Program-made: the position numbers and the translations under genes | Notes under the pieces: model-generated | Database searches by the model: none | Told to the model about the DNA's origin: nothing | The model's input: only the letters and a program-made list of their open reading frames with translations | Assembly (NCBI GenBank): GCA_933228675.1 | Contig: OW121744.1 | Location: 101,911,622-101,975,621 of the forward strand | Direction: 5' to 3' | Source of the DNA: Stomorhina lunata | Lineage: Eukaryota > Arthropoda > Insecta > Diptera > Rhiniidae | DNA length: 64,000 bases | In this document: positions 37,094 through 49,350 of the stretch, in pieces | How positions within the stretch are numbered: the stretch's first letter is position 1 | Layout of the letters: each line of letters starts with the position of its first letter

Positions 37094-39937
37094 TTAATCA
37101 TCGTCTTCATCTTCATTAGTAGCTGGCTTTAAGCCACCAAACACTTTGGAAGGTATAGATTTTTGTTCTATTCTGAGCTTTTTCATTACCACATCATTAT
37201 CATCTTTACGCGTAGCCTTTGAATGTTGCGCATCATTAGCTTCATTGTCATTATTCTCCTCATCATCATCATCATCGTCGTCCATATCTTCATCTTCATC
37301 ACTATCACCAATATCAATTTCATCGGGATTAACAACTTTATCTTTGGCCCCACCACCTTGTGTTTCGCCACGTACAAACATAATGTTTGAGGATGTTTGT
37401 GGTTTAAGTGGAGGTTGTTTGTCTTTTTGTTGATTACTTGCCTCTGCTGCTTTGGCATCCAGCATACGCATGGCATCACCGGCACCAGCATCTGCAGGGG
37501 TGTTGTTGACCATAAATTGAGCAGCCATCATATTGACTTGGGTGTTATAGGTGGCTTGTACAGAACGTTTGATACGCAACATTTCACGCATAGTGTCCTC
37601 ATTGCCATGCCTTACCTCAAACTCTTTCCAAGTTTGCCAGAAATCGGCAGTAATGCGGGGGTCGCAGACCTAAAAAATAGTAATGACTGTTAGATTTATA
37701 ATTTGAGGTTATATTTTAAACCCTTACCTGTGAGCAATGAGCATATATAGCTCGAGCTCTATCAATTTCTCCCAATTTCGTTTCCATTTCGGCAAATCTT
37801 ACACACATATGACGCATATTTTCTTCCGGCAAACATTCAATGGCCTTTTCATAAATTTCTCTGGTCCTGGGCAGACCATAAATCTCTGCCGCCTTTTTAA
37901 CAAAAATATTATACATGTCATACATTTCCTCCGGCTTCACAGCACTGGTGGCTCTATCATATACAGCCATGGCGTGTCTAGCCAGGCCGTGATCTTCTTC
38001 AAGTTTAGCATAAAGCAAATAGAAATATTTTGCATGTTCCGGAGGACAATTTTCCAAACACTGTTCAAATAAATCTCTGGCTCTTTCCAGTTTTGAGCCA
38101 CCATATCTTTTGAGAAACTTGGTTAGATAGGCATTCCATATATCATAAACATTGGGCCATTTGAAGAGAGCAATACCCTTTTCATAGGCCCTGAAAGCTT
38201 CCTCAAAGTAATTATGCTCCTCCAGGAATAAACCATAGTTTATAACAATTTGTGGTGTACAGATTTTCAAATCAATTATACGATCATATACCGCCTTGCA
38301 GGTTTTGAAAGTACCAAAAGATTCCTCCAAATCGGCATACATGGACCAGACCTTAAGTGATTTGTACAAGCGCATTTGCACAGTCTCAGTATCATCATGA
38401 TAGGCCACTTTACGCTTAGGCATAACAGTGGCCTTTTGCATGAGTTTAAGGGCCTCCTCAAAGTTCTCCTGACGTATTTCCATTTCCGACCATTCGCACC
38501 AGACACTGGCTAAATCTTCCACCTTAACATACTCCACTTCAGTGCCTCTTTCGAATACAACACGAGCATCTTCCACTTGACCATTGGATTCATAGAATTT
38601 AGCGAATTCTATCCATAGGGTGTGCAGTTTACCCACTGCCAATTTAGGTTGTACAGTTTGAACTGCTTCCGTGTAGGTGTTAATGATTTCGTGAGGCTTG
38701 TCTTCATAGAGTTTTACACGTTTATGCCATTCGTGAACATTGTGTGGATTTTGACGCAATAGAACACTGTTTAGCAGTAATAGACGTCTTTCCATTAGAT
38801 GTTCAAAGCGAGCCAATCTTAATTCCACATCTATATCGTCTTCTTCGGTGGCATTAGGATCATTGGCCACAAGTTCCATGCGTTTGTTTAAAGACAACTC
38901 CTCGAATTGAGCATATTCATCGAAAACCTGGGTAAAGTCTCTTACTGTTCTGACTGTCTGAATGGCTTCCTCATAAATGTCACGAGCTCTGTCAAAGAGA
39001 CCGGAGCGCACATAATAGTCGGCCAAGCAATTCCATAAGTGGCCCAATTGATCGGTATATCTAGAATTTAAAAGTCATATTATTAAAAAAACAATTTTAT
39101 CATATATAAATGTTCCTACCTCCTTAGGCCTCCTCTGATAATAGCATCTACATTTAGAGAATGAACCTTATCCGGATTCTTCGAAATCAAATCACACAGT
39201 TCATTCCATAACTGATGATTGGACTTGCCATGCTTAGAAACAAAATGCTCATTATCCACTATATTGGCCAGCTGCTGGGCAGCATCATCCAGTCTTCCCA
39301 CACTCATCAAGTATTCAATATACTCCTCTGCATCATCGGGGGACAATTTCAAATAACGACGAAATATCCTAACAGCAGTCTCGGGAATATCATACTTTTG
39401 CACAAACTTCAAATACAAAGGCCAAATGCGATGATGCTGGGTTATGGGCAAAGCTCTCAAGGCACGGTCAAACACATGCCGGGTGCGTGTTATCTTACAT
39501 TGCAACGTCATAAAAGAGCCATAGTCCATCCAGATACGAGGCATTTTATGCATAAACACTAAAGCTCGTTCAAAGGTGTTATTAACTTCCTCGTACATGG
39601 GATCAGTAATACATTTACCGCGTACTTGCTTCCTACGGGTGCGCAAGTAATTGTACCAGATCTTATAACTTCCCGGCAGTTCCTTGAGAGCTCTTTCATA
39701 CACAATATTGACAGCATTGTTAGGAGCCTTGGCCTTGTGGTCTATGTAACGCAGCCAGTGTTTAACGGAATAAGCATTGCGTAGAATTTCCTCCTCATAG
39801 GGAACATCTTCCTCGGGCTATAGGCAGATAAATAGAAACCAAAAGCACATGTAAGTCTAATTTTTTCCAAAGAAATTATTTTGTTTACTTACAAAATCTA
39901 TGTCCATGGCCAAAGAGCCAACTTCTGTGTTAACCAT
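37094..39937 (-). CDS. fand: fandango / Syf1 / XAB2 pre-mRNA splicing factor
   Basis: Homologue of yeast Syf1 and human XAB2, a scaffold protein of the Prp19-associated (NTC) spliceosome complex that also acts in transcription-coupled repair; Drosophila calls it fandango. Four exons on the minus strand, read from sequence: 39937-39893, 39817-39120, 39060-37728 and 37669-37094, with introns of 75, 59 and 58 bp, all GT/AG. The joined frame is 883 codons with no break, close to human XAB2 length (about 855). The start [15 protein letters not shown] precedes [20 protein letters not shown]. Residues about 30-690 are tandem HAT (half-a-TPR) helical repeats, for example [36 protein letters not shown]. 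The tail has an acidic run (about residues 808-838) and KVFGGLKP near the end. It appears intact and functional. Confidence 0.95.
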
Positions 39938-40110
39938 TTTTCACTTCTTGTTAATATATTTTTGTATTTTTTCAGGGTTTTTGATGATTTTCCCAAGATT
40001 TACAGCAAATTTTTTTCCAAAACGCCAACAAACAAAACGTTTTGCTGTCAAATTGAGCAGCTGGATTAAAAACAAATGTCAACAGCTGTTTTACAGCGAT
40101 TCTTAAACTG
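39938..40110 (-). promoter_or_regulatory. fand 5' flank with E-box motifs
   Basis: The 170 bp upstream of the fand ATG contain CAGCTG twice (about 40060 and 40082). The second reads CAGCTGTT, resembling the E-box core element common in Drosophila housekeeping promoters. There is no TATA box. The transcription start is not determined. Confidence 0.35.
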
Positions 40111-41605
40111 TATCAACAGTGCTTTTCAAACTAGTACTTAAAAGTGTTGGTAAACGATAAAATAACTTGTAACAAGAAACGAGGGTTTGAAAGACAAATC
40201 AGAAATAACATAGAATGGTTTAAAATTCTATTATTTGAATTGTGGGTATATTTATTAAAAGATTTTACTGAATAGTAATGCAGTTAATAGATTTTTGTGT
40301 ACAATTTTATGTCTACAAACTAAAAAAAGTAACATTTTGTACAAACAAATCCGGACGATTTTTACAAAGAAACAATTTTGGAAATATTTGTTAGAAAATT
40401 AATTTTAAATAAAAAATTCCGCTTCTCTCAAAATTTACATATTTCATAAAACTAGAAATCAAAATTATATATCCAATTTTTTCTCGCCAATATAAACTTA
40501 TATAATAAAGAACTAGAATTACAGTTAAAAATTAATTTTTGTTAAAAAAATAGAATTTGAAAATTGGCCCTGTATCTGATGTATAATCAAACATGGACCG
40601 ACTCTTAAAAAATTTGGTAAATACTTATAAAATAAATCAATTTTATACAATACAAACAGACAAACATTGAAATTTAAAAATATTCCACAATATGAAGCAG
40701 TTGGTGATGTAGGGGATGTTTAATGCCAAGCAATAGTTCTGATTGGTCTTAACTTAGTAAGCTCAGACTTATCTTGGTCATCCTTTTTCTCAACTATAGA
40801 CCCTGACCTTCTTGTGGTATGACTCGGGGAACTACGTTAACACCCTTTAATATTTTACTACCTTGAAGACGCTCCTGAACATATGCAATAAAAAAATTCA
40901 TTATTTTTAATAAATTTTTAAAACTTTGACTGATTTTACTTTTTTAAGAGCTCAAGATATTTAATTATCCGTTTTTGTTGCAATGGGCTATCGTTAAGTC
41001 ACTTTTGCATAGGACGAAAAAGAAATATTTTTTTTCATACCTTTTTCAAAACTGCTTTTGTTGTTTGTTAAACGAATTGGAAAAAACTAAAAAAAAAGTT
41101 CAAGAGTGTTAGTAAAAACACCCTGCAAATTAGTGCAAAGAAAGAATTAAATCGATACCTTTACCGACATAGCCTGCGACTTAAAGTTAAAGGATTTGGA
41201 CGAAAACAAATTTTTCCCCAAAGTTTTTTTTAGACTTGCAAGTAAATTGTTATATGTATGTATATTAGCAGTTTTTATAAACAGAACTATATTTATTGTT
41301 TCGATAGGTAAAAATATATATGTGATTTTTGGTTGAAATCGGATGTCAACATTTTTAAAATATTCAATTTTACCAAAAAAAGGTACTAAAAACTACATTG
41401 TTTTATTATTATATTTGAATAAAAATTCAACAAATCGTTTAAAGAAGCCTTTAATTATATTTTATACAATGAAATAGAAATTATCCCTCGAGAACCAGAG
41501 AAAAATTTACTTTTTATAAGAAATATTTCAAAAATTTTGCAGAATTTGTTTGACTATTACTAGTTATAACATATACATAATATCTCGTCCATGGCAGGCA
41601 TAGAC
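40111..41605. other. AT-rich sequence, no gene supported
   Basis: Nothing recognised. A more balanced stretch near 40720-40870 and another near 41090-41220 could be old transposon remnants, but neither gives a recognisable protein or terminal repeats. Confidence 0.45.
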
Positions 41606-41665
41606 TATAGACTTGATCGAACCTGGGACCTTTGATATGCTAGGCTTATGACTAACCTGCAATTC
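41606..41665 (-). mobile_element. tRNA-derived SINE fragment, copy 1
   Basis: On the minus strand, GCAGGTTAGTCATAAGCC is followed by TAGCATATCAAAGG and CCCAGGTTCGATCAAG. This has a pol III box A-like start and a box B match (GGTTCGATC). It aligns closely with 54984-55060. The stems do not pair well, so it is a SINE head, not a tRNA gene. Confidence 0.7.
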
Positions 41666-41723
41666 ATACTTTTACGCTCCAGATTTTTACAAACTCTCAG
41701 CAAAAAGTTCAATCAATCGCTAT

Positions 41724-42808
41724 ACATTGATTGCTGGGGTTTTTTTCACTGCTAGAAATCTGCTTCTTTCTCCAGCCAAATCATCGGCAACGCTCTTCAC
41801 CAAATGGACGAAGGAAGTATCGCTGGAACTGATTGTCTTAGTCGACGATGTACGAATACCGACGAAAACCCGCCCCAAAATATTGGGAGTGACATTCGAC
41901 AGCTTATACTCTTCGTCACCACATGCCACCGCAAATTGCGATAAATTACGCGGTAGGAATAAGATACTCAAGTCGCTAGCCGGCAGCACTTGGAGAAAAG
42001 ATAAAGAAACCCTACTTGCAACCTATAAAGCAATTGGTTGGTCTATGGCAAATTATGTTGCTCCCGTGTGGTCACCAAGTGTGAGCGAAACGCAGTGGAA
42101 AAAGCTCCAGAGCTGTCAAAATGCAGCCCTCAGAACTATAACAGGCTGCGTAAAAATGTCCTCAGAAAGCCATCTACATGAGGAGACGAAGGTCCTACCA
42201 CTTAAGGAACATAGCCAAATGCTAACAAGGTAATTCCTTCTGGGATGTCATAGGAGAGATCATCCGAATCACCATCTAACGGAATTATATCCCTTTCCAC
42301 GACATGTTAGGAAGGATCTTCGTTGCTATGAGAATGATATTAGGCAGTATACCACCAAACCACTCAATATCACCTCATACAAGGCAGCTCTGGAGGACAT
42401 TCACAGTAGCATGGTAACATCAACAATATCCAGTTAACAATTGAATGTTATACTTGGTGGCCGTCCCCCACCTATTGCAGAGGAAGAGAGAAGTCTGTCG
42501 AGAACTACTAGGGTATTACTGGCACAACTAAGATCAGGTTATTGTAGTCGACTTAATTCATACTGGTCCAGAATTAATCCTACAATAACCAACACCTGTC
42601 CAGCTTGTGGAGAAAGTCCAAACACCACCCAGCACCACTTTCAATGCGCAGCAAACCCGACACTCCTAACTCCCGATTCCCTATGGACTAATCCTGTTGA
42701 AGCGGCGCTTCATTTGGGACTGGATTTAGAGGAGTCCCCTGATATAGGAGAATAAAAATGATAAATTTTTTCATATTTTGATTGCAGGTCACGTTGTTAC
42801 AACAACAA
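41724..42808 (+). mobile_element. Jockey-like LINE, 5'-truncated, with 14-bp TSD
   Basis: The plus strand encodes the last part of a Jockey-clade ORF2: LGVTFDSLYSSSPHATANCD, KAIGWSMANYVAPVWSPSVS, then after a stop the C-terminal NTCPACGESPNTTQHHFQC (C-x2-C-x8-H-x4-C type motif) and DSLWTNPVEAALHLGLDLEE. The element ends in a CAA-repeat tail. The exact 14-bp sequence CAATCAATCGCTAT flanks it at 41710-41723 and 42809-42822. The fingers and palm, including the catalytic motif, are absent by truncation, and one in-frame stop (near 42232) plus another near 42436 interrupt the remainder. It is a typical dead-on-arrival copy. Confidence 0.88.
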
Positions 42809-42822
42809 CAATCAATCGCTAT

Positions 42823-43180
42823 GAAACACCAATGATGAAGCGAGAACGCAATATGGAGTTTTTCAAATTGTCTTTGCTGCTATTAGTACAATCGCAAATT
42901 TACATATGTGCCCTCCACTGGTCTATGTCAATAAGCCAGCGACGATTGATGAACTTCGTACGAATATCAAAAGTGAAATTGCAGCAGTATCGGCCAATTT
43001 ATGCTTCAAAACCGTCGAAAATTGGGTTCAGCGTCTAAACTTTTGCCAGCGTGCCCGTGGTAGCTATGCAAAAGAAATCGAGCTTCACACATAATGGTAT
43101 CAAAGGTGCTTTTACCAGAATAAAGAATTTCAAACCGTTTTTGTTTAATTAAAAAAAAAACTTTTGTAGCGCTCTTATTG
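42823..43180 (+). pseudogene. mariner/Tc1-type transposase C-terminal fragment
   Basis: The frame 42906-43094 reads PLVYVNKPATIDELRTNIKS, then VENWVQRLNFCQRARGSYAK, ending ELHT. This is the C-terminal end of mariner-superfamily transposases, and is related to the relic ending at 29870. After the stop, TTTTGTAGCGCTCTTATTGA and AACCCCCTTTA look like the right terminal inverted repeat (about 43165-43192). The left end and catalytic core are missing. Confidence 0.8.
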
Positions 43181-43372
43181 AAACCCCCTTTATTTTGCAG
43201 CTCTTAAGACATTATTTTGTAAATAAGAAGCGGAATCTCATTAAATATACCCCCTTTCAAAAAAATTGTTTTCTGCAAAAGAAACACTGTCTCCAAAAAC
43301 CTGTTAATTTTTGTTTGTATATAAAAACTGGCGATTTTCGAAAATACAAGTGTTTTTTCATTATGACTCAAT

Positions 43373-43383
43373 AGGCCACACTG
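43373..43383 (+). promoter_or_regulatory. Possible core promoter motif (Ohler motif 1-like)
   Basis: AGGCCACACTG matches 9 of 11 positions of the Drosophila promoter element YGGTCACACTR. It lies just ahead of an A-rich, 5' UTR-like stretch that ends in strong splice donors. Confidence 0.25.
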
Positions 43384-43389
43384 ACACTC

Positions 43390-44073
43390 AAAGCAAAACG
43401 TCAAATGAGATAAAATGAACAAAAACAAGAATTAAGAAAAAATTTTCACTTTATTTTATATTTTTCCACAGGCGAGTTATAAATTGACGAGGAATTAACA
43501 AAAAACCTGGTGAAATTTATAAAAAAAATATTTAAAAATACGAGCAAAAAGTAAATAAACGGTTTGAGTAGAAATCTAAAAGAAAATTTAAGAAATTAAG
43601 GAAAAATAAAGCAGAAACATTTTACGCAACTTTGCAAAAGAAGAACCTCCACCAGCCAATGAACAGCAGCGGCAGCAGCAAAAACAGCTCCAGTCATTAA
43701 AATAAAAGAGATAAAATTTACGAAAAAAATAAAAAATTGAAAAAACACCATAAAAGCGAATAATAAAAATATAAGTAAAATAAAGAAAAATTCATTAGAT
43801 TATTCATCGGTTCCAAAAGAACTGAGGATACAAATGTTGTTCTTATGTGTTACTGGGAAATGTTAATAAATTCATAAAATTTTAATTGTTGAGTTTTTTT
43901 ATTAAACAAAAAGTGTGAAAGTGTTAAATAATAATTTTTATTTTTTTTCAATATTGTTTTAAAAAATTATCAAAATGGTACGTTTGAAACACTTGTAATC
44001 TAAAATCTTAAATTTGTATAAAAAATTTAAAGATAACCAAAAACAAAACAGAAAAAAACAAATTTAATTAAAG
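43390..44073 (+). other. Possible 5' non-coding exon
   Basis: A-rich sequence with CAG-rich patches (GCAGCGGCAGCAGC near 43667), resembling a fly 5' UTR. It ends at AAAG|GTAAGTT (donor at 44074), a near-perfect splice donor. An earlier alternative donor directly follows an ATG in good context (CAAAATG|GTACGT, 43971-43983). Read through, that ATG gives only a 7-codon frame (MVRLKHL). The downstream gene on this strand is the CABLES-like one, whose coding exon is preceded by a strong acceptor at 57852, so this may be its first exon. Inference only. Confidence 0.35.
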
Positions 44074-44756
44074 GTAAGTTAACAATTGTTAACTAATTTA
44101 TAGTATTTTTTTTAATTTATATATTTTATAAGAAATCTTATCTTGTTGTTTTAGAACATATATTTTTATTCCTGTTTATTATTTATTGTCCGCAATGTCT
44201 AGCGTTAATCGATTTTCCTCATAATTTTCTTTTTATTTGTCTACCCCCGCCTTCAGCTGGTTCATAACTTATACATTTCCCTCTAATTGGCTTATACCGA
44301 TTTTCCTGTTTGACTTTTCTTCTTTTTGCTACCTTAGATATTCATTCTTGTTTTTCAAAAATTTTTTTGCCTATAGGAAAGCCGGTTCATACTTTCATGG
44401 TCACGTGATTTTATTCATCTAAAAGATTCTTATTGGATCTTATTTTGTGTGTGTTACTTTCTTGTTGGTTGTTTCTCGAAACTGGCTGCTTGTCTTGTTA
44501 GTTACATGAAAGTTGTAATGTCTTTTTCGTCATTGCTATTAATCATTCATAACATGTTGTTCCATAACATGTTGTTCATAGAAGTGAATCTTTGGGTACA
44601 TAATTTCAAAATATACCGACTAAGTGGAAAATTTCTACATCACAACATTTTAAAATAGAGATATTTTTGTTTATTTCGATAATTGGAAGGAAAATTTTAT
44701 CTTTATTTGATAAAGGAAACTAAATTTCAGTCAATGTTCACTTGACAGGCAATATT
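44074..44756. other. AT-rich sequence, no gene supported
   Basis: Open frames at 44237-44658 show no recognisable domain. If the flanking exon calls are right, this is intronic. Confidence 0.4.
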
Positions 44757-45600
44757 GAACATTTTCTAGAAAGTTCTAGAACTATTTTCAGTTAATAGAG
44801 AAGAAGGGGGTGGTTTAACTCTTAAGGAATTCAAAAATAATGGGCATGTGTGTAAGAAAGAAGGAATACTAGTCAAAATATCAAAAAGAAGATGAGTTAA
44901 ATGATTGCAATGTCTAAATGCATGGAAATAACACTTGCTCCGATACCGAAAAAGAAACGAGAAAGTTCCAGAACTATTTTCAGTTCAGAGAGCAAGGAAG
45001 TTGTTTATGTCTTAAGCAATTCAAAATAATGTATTTTTTATAAAAACAAAGAGTTAAAGGTATTGTCAACCATTAACCTTTACCATTTCTACTTGAGATA
45101 TTAGCATAAGGATTGTCTATGACTAGCCTCATTATACCCGATGTCTGAAAATTGGGTAGGGTGATCCTTATCCTAAAACCTGGAATCTCTCCCGCGAGTG
45201 AGGAATCATTCCACAGACCGATATCCCTCCTGTGCACAGCACCATCACAGTATTAACAGCTTATTGACATTTTCTAGAAATTTCTAGAACTATTTTCACT
45301 TCATAGAGAGGCAGTGGTGTTGTTAAGGGCTAGAGGAGTTCAAAAATAAAAATACCAAAAAGAAGATGAGTTAGTCATTGCACTAAATGCATGGAAATAA
45401 CTCTTCTTCCGATACCGAAAAAGAAACAAGAAAGTTCTAGAACTATTTTAAGTTCAGAGAAAAAATAAGGTTGTTTATGACTTAGAGAATTCGAAGTAAC
45501 GTATTTTTTACACTATTCAGTTGATACATTATTAAAAATATTGTCCACCATAAGCCATTACCATTGCATTTGAAATAGCAGCATATGGATTACACGAAGA
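44757..45600 (+). repeat. Two-copy ~475-bp duplication
   Basis: The segments AAGAAGATGAGTTA, GCATGGAAATAAC and CGATACCGAAAAAGAAAC occur in order near 44887-44965 and again near 45361-45430 (offset about 474). Each is flanked by AGAAAGTTCTAGAACTATTT copies (44770, 44960, 45277, 45430). A LINE fragment (45118-45250) sits between the copies. Confidence 0.75.
45118..45250 (+). pseudogene. LINE reverse transcriptase scrap
   Basis: The frame reads LILKPGISPASEESFHRPIS followed by LLCTAPSQY, resembling the conserved palm/fingers segment I-P-K-P-G-K ... Y-R-P-I-S-L-L of Jockey-clade reverse transcriptases. About 130 bp remain. Confidence 0.55.
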
Positions 45601-45602
45601 CA

Positions 45603-46585
45603 TTTTTTTTTAACTTAGGACCATCACTCAGAGGATGACCCCTACTTATGCGATGCATTGAGTTGGAACTAGGAAAAAATATTGTGGGAAATTGGATAGA
45701 TGAAGTAGTGCTTGTGGACATTTGATTGGAATTTACCTATATTGCTGGCAGGAAAAACTTCTGCGGGAAGCGAATTCCACCTGCGAACTTTAAGGTTCAA
45801 GAACGAAATTTATCTGTAGTGTGTTGTTCGGTCTACAGCCCAATCGACCACAAAGGAATGAGCTCTAGAAGAATAAAGTGTATTGCGTAAAAAAATCCGA
45901 GTTTCGGGAACAAGTTCCCTGATTTTCCATGGAACAGTGTAACACAACACACATTACGTGAACCCAGTGAATCAATAGAGTTGGTCACCAATGAGCACTT
46001 TCGCCATCTCCGGCACTCGGTCGAGAAGCTCCAAAATACACTTTGAAGCAACGGTCCATACATGAGAATTGTATTCCATTTTCGTTCGGATATAGGTAAT
46101 GAAGATAATAAGGAGTTCAGATAAAGTGAAGTATCTCTTGCGCAGTTTTACAAAACTGAGGCACTTAATTGCTTCCTTCGACATTTGAAAAATATGCTTG
46201 TCCAACGGACATCACATTGAATTCTCATGCCTAGAACATCAAGAGCATCTCATTCCTCAATAGGTACATCTTCCCTTAATACAGATAAAGTAACATTGTT
46301 CGCGGTGCGTTGATGCTCATTAAAATCAACTCTATTCGCACAACCCCATTCCGAAATTGTTTCTAAATCGCGGTTTACTCGTAATGATTCATTCATGTTT
46401 TGTCTCATAGCGTCAACCTCAATGAGGCTTGGCCTGCGATTGAATGAATATGAATGGCAAATGTTACTATCATCTGCAAAAGAGTAGATAAGATTGGAAG
46501 TTTGACGTAGAAAGTCATTTATAAAGATAAGAAATAGAGTAGGAGAAAGAACGGAGCCTTACGGCACCCCTGAATTAATCTTGAT
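45603..46585 (-). pseudogene. CR1/Jockey-type LINE, second copy
   Basis: Minus-strand copy of the element at 30045-31670. It shares the 3' end (ATCACTCAGAGGATGACC on the plus strand near 45630), the MEYNSHVWTVASKCILELLD segment, SKEAIKCLSFVKLRKRYFT, and the region up to GGAGCCTTACGGCACCCC near 46553. Deletions and frame breaks are more numerous than in the first copy. It starts at an A/T run near 45605. Confidence 0.85.
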
Positions 46586-46599
46586 AATTCCATGTCTTT

Positions 46600-46935
46600 T
46601 AATCAAACAGTGTCCGGTTATAACGGACACGAGCAATGAGACATCAGGTCTTGATAATGACAGCAGTAGTTTCATGCATCTCTACCTGGTATGAGGGTAT
46701 GGTACTTCTTATCGAACAATGGTTCGGCCAAAGTGTAATAAGTGATTCCCGGTATGTCAGAAATCGTGATAAAGATTACGCTATGATCACAGCTATTGTT
46801 CGACCACTGTGACAGCTCACTCAGTCTCACAGCTGCAATTGCATCAGTCATTATGTCAACTATGTCTAGAGACTGCAAATGCAGAATTACATTCAGTGCA
46901 TCTGACGGAGAGCATCCGTATATATTATAGTATCA
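46600..46935 (-). pseudogene. I/R1-like LINE fragment before RNase H
   Basis: The minus-strand frame (46672-46878 and upstream) reads CSPSDALNVILHLQSLDIVD, then AAVRLSELSQW and FDKKYHTLIPGRDA. This resembles the linker between reverse transcriptase and RNase H in I-group LINEs, where an alanine-rich A-A-x-R-L segment precedes F-D-x-x-F-x-x-x-I-P-x-R. Only about 110 codons remain. Confidence 0.5.
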
Positions 46936-47875
46936 ACAACATAATATAAAAATCAAAATAGTGGGATTATGAGGCGATCGAAAAATAATAGACTTTTTAT
47001 TCACAAAAATTGAAATTTGAAAATTTGTATTGAAACAATCAGCAATGTCACAGAACTCAATTCCGTTCTGAAGTGGAATGAATTCCCTATTTTGCTTTTA
47101 TAGAAAAAGAAAAAACTAATTTTCGGAATGAAATCACTTTCCATTTTCAAAGTGGAATTTTATTTATTTAATCAATTTGTTAAAATGAAGACATGGAAAC
47201 GAAGCCGAAGTTGAGTTATTTTACAAAAAGTTTATTTCACGATCCCCAATAGGTCCACTTTTGGCTTTTTATATATTGTTGTTATCATTAATATCCATAT
47301 TTGAGAGAAGAACATAAAAATTGAAGATATGCTTTAATAGATATCCATGATTCATTGACATTTTTAAACCTCCTTATTCTCTTATACAAGACATGCGCCT
47401 GAGTAGAATTAAACCTACATAGCGACGATGTTTTAATGAATAAGATATTTGTATACCATTTTGTCACCTGCTTCTCTTATACACTTTTAAACAGATCCAA
47501 AGTATACTTTGAATCTCTGGCACTTACGTGCATTTATTTAAACAAAAGAATATTGAATGACACTTTCAAATTGGCACATTCGTCATTTTCATTCATGCGA
47601 TTTCCTCTCGTTTTATTTCAAAATAATTAAGAATTTGAAATTGAATTGAATTAGCAACAAAAATGTTTTAAAGAACAAAAAAAAAAAAAATAATAAAAAT
47701 TGGCTGATCGTTGAAATACCTACGTCATTTATAAATTTGTTATCAGGTTATAATTAGCTGCAGTCTTTTATTGTCTTTAAAGAAAATGTTCTAAATAAAT
47801 TAGATACATTTTTTTAATGCAAGTTTTTTCTTAAATTTTGTTAGATATTGTATAAAATATCGTAGATAATTATAT
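46936..47875. other. AT-rich sequence, no gene supported
   Basis: No gene. Copies of GGAATG and TTCCATT near 47060-47160 suggest a weak inverted structure, but the ends are not clear enough to call a MITE. Confidence 0.4.
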
Positions 47876-49350
47876 ATCAAAAATTTTTCTATAAAAAAAT
47901 ATTGCTAACGAAAATTTTTCTATAGAAAAATATTTCTAACGAAAATTTTTCTATAGAAAAATATTTCTAACGAAAATTTTTCTATAGAACAAAATTTCTA
48001 AAGAAAATTTTTTTATGGAACAAAATTTCTATAAAAAAATTTTCTATAGAAAAATATTTCTAACGAAAATTTTTCTATAGAAAAATATTTCTAACGAAAA
48101 TTTTTCTTTAGAAAAATATTTCTAACGAAAATTTTTCTTTAGAAAAATATTTCTAACGAAAATTTTTCTTTAGAAAAATATTTCTAACGAAAATTTTTCT
48201 TTAGAAAAATATTTCTAACGAAAATTTTTCTTTAGAAAAATATTTCTAACGAAAATTTTTCTTTAGAAAAATATTTCTAACGAAAATTTTTCTTTAGAAA
48301 AATATTTCTAACGAAAATTTTTCTTTAGAAAAATATTTCTAACGAAAATTTTTCTTTAGAAAAATATTTCTAACGAAAATTTTTCTTTAGAAAAATATTT
48401 CTAACGAAAATTTTTCTTTAGAAAAATATTTCTAACGAAAATTTTTCTTTAGAAAAATATTTCTAACGAAAATTTTTCTTTAGAAAAATATTTCTAACGA
48501 AAATTTTTCTTTAGAAAAATATTTCTAACGAAAATTTTTCTTTAGAAAAATATTTCTAACGAAAATTTTTCTTTAGAAAAATATTTCTAACGAAAATTTT
48601 TATATATATTTTTATATATAGAAAAATATTTCTAACGAAAATTTTTCTATAGAAAAATATTTCTAACGAAAATTTTTCTATAGAAAAATATTTCTAACGA
48701 AAATTTTTCTATAGAAAAATATTTCTAACGAAAATTTTTCTATAGAAAAATATTTCTAACGAAAATTTTTCTATAGAAAAATATTTCTAACGAAAATTTT
48801 TCTATAGAAAAATATTTCTAACGAAAATTTTTCTATAGAAAAATATTTCTAACGAAAATTTTTCTATAGAAAAATATTTCTAACGAAAATTTTTCTATAG
48901 AAAAATATTTCTAACGAAAATTTTTCTATAGAAAAATATTTCTAACGAAAATTTTTCTATAGAAAAATATTTCTAACGAAAATTTTTCTATAGAAAAATA
49001 TTTCTAACGAAAATTTTTCTATAGAAAAATATTTCTTACAAAAATTTTTCTATAGAAAAATATTTCTAACGAACATTTTTCTATAGAAAAATATTTCTAA
49101 CGAAAATTTTTCTATAGAAAAATATTTCTAAAGAAAATTTTTCTATAGAAAAATATTTCTAACGAAAATTTTTCTATAGAAAAATATTTCTAAAGAAAAT
49201 TTTTCTATAGAAAAATATTTCTAACGAAAATTTTTCTATAGAAAAATATTTCTAACGAAAATTTTTCTATAGAAAAATATTTCTAACGAAAATTTTTCTA
49301 TAGAAAAATATTTCTAACAAAAATTTTTCTATAGAAAAATTTTCGATTAA
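47876..49350 (-). repeat. Satellite B in reverse-complement orientation
   Basis: About 47 units of 31 bp, the reverse complement of 9746-12256: linker TATTTCTAACGAA and core TTTTTCTATAGAAAAA. About 17 consecutive units (about 48105-48600) carry CTTTAG instead of CTATAG, so the palindrome is broken in a homogenised sub-block. A TATATA-rich junction at about 48600-48620 separates it from a second uniform CTATAG block. Confidence 0.96.

Noticed and set aside
37146..37491. Open frames overlapping the 3' part of fand
   Set aside because: The frame at 37146-37433 (serine-rich) is the opposite-strand shadow of the acidic tail. The one at 37186-37491 is an off-frame shadow on the same strand.
47050..47165. 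Possible small inverted-repeat element
   Set aside because: GGAATG/TTCCATT motifs are loosely mirrored, but there are no clear termini or target duplication.
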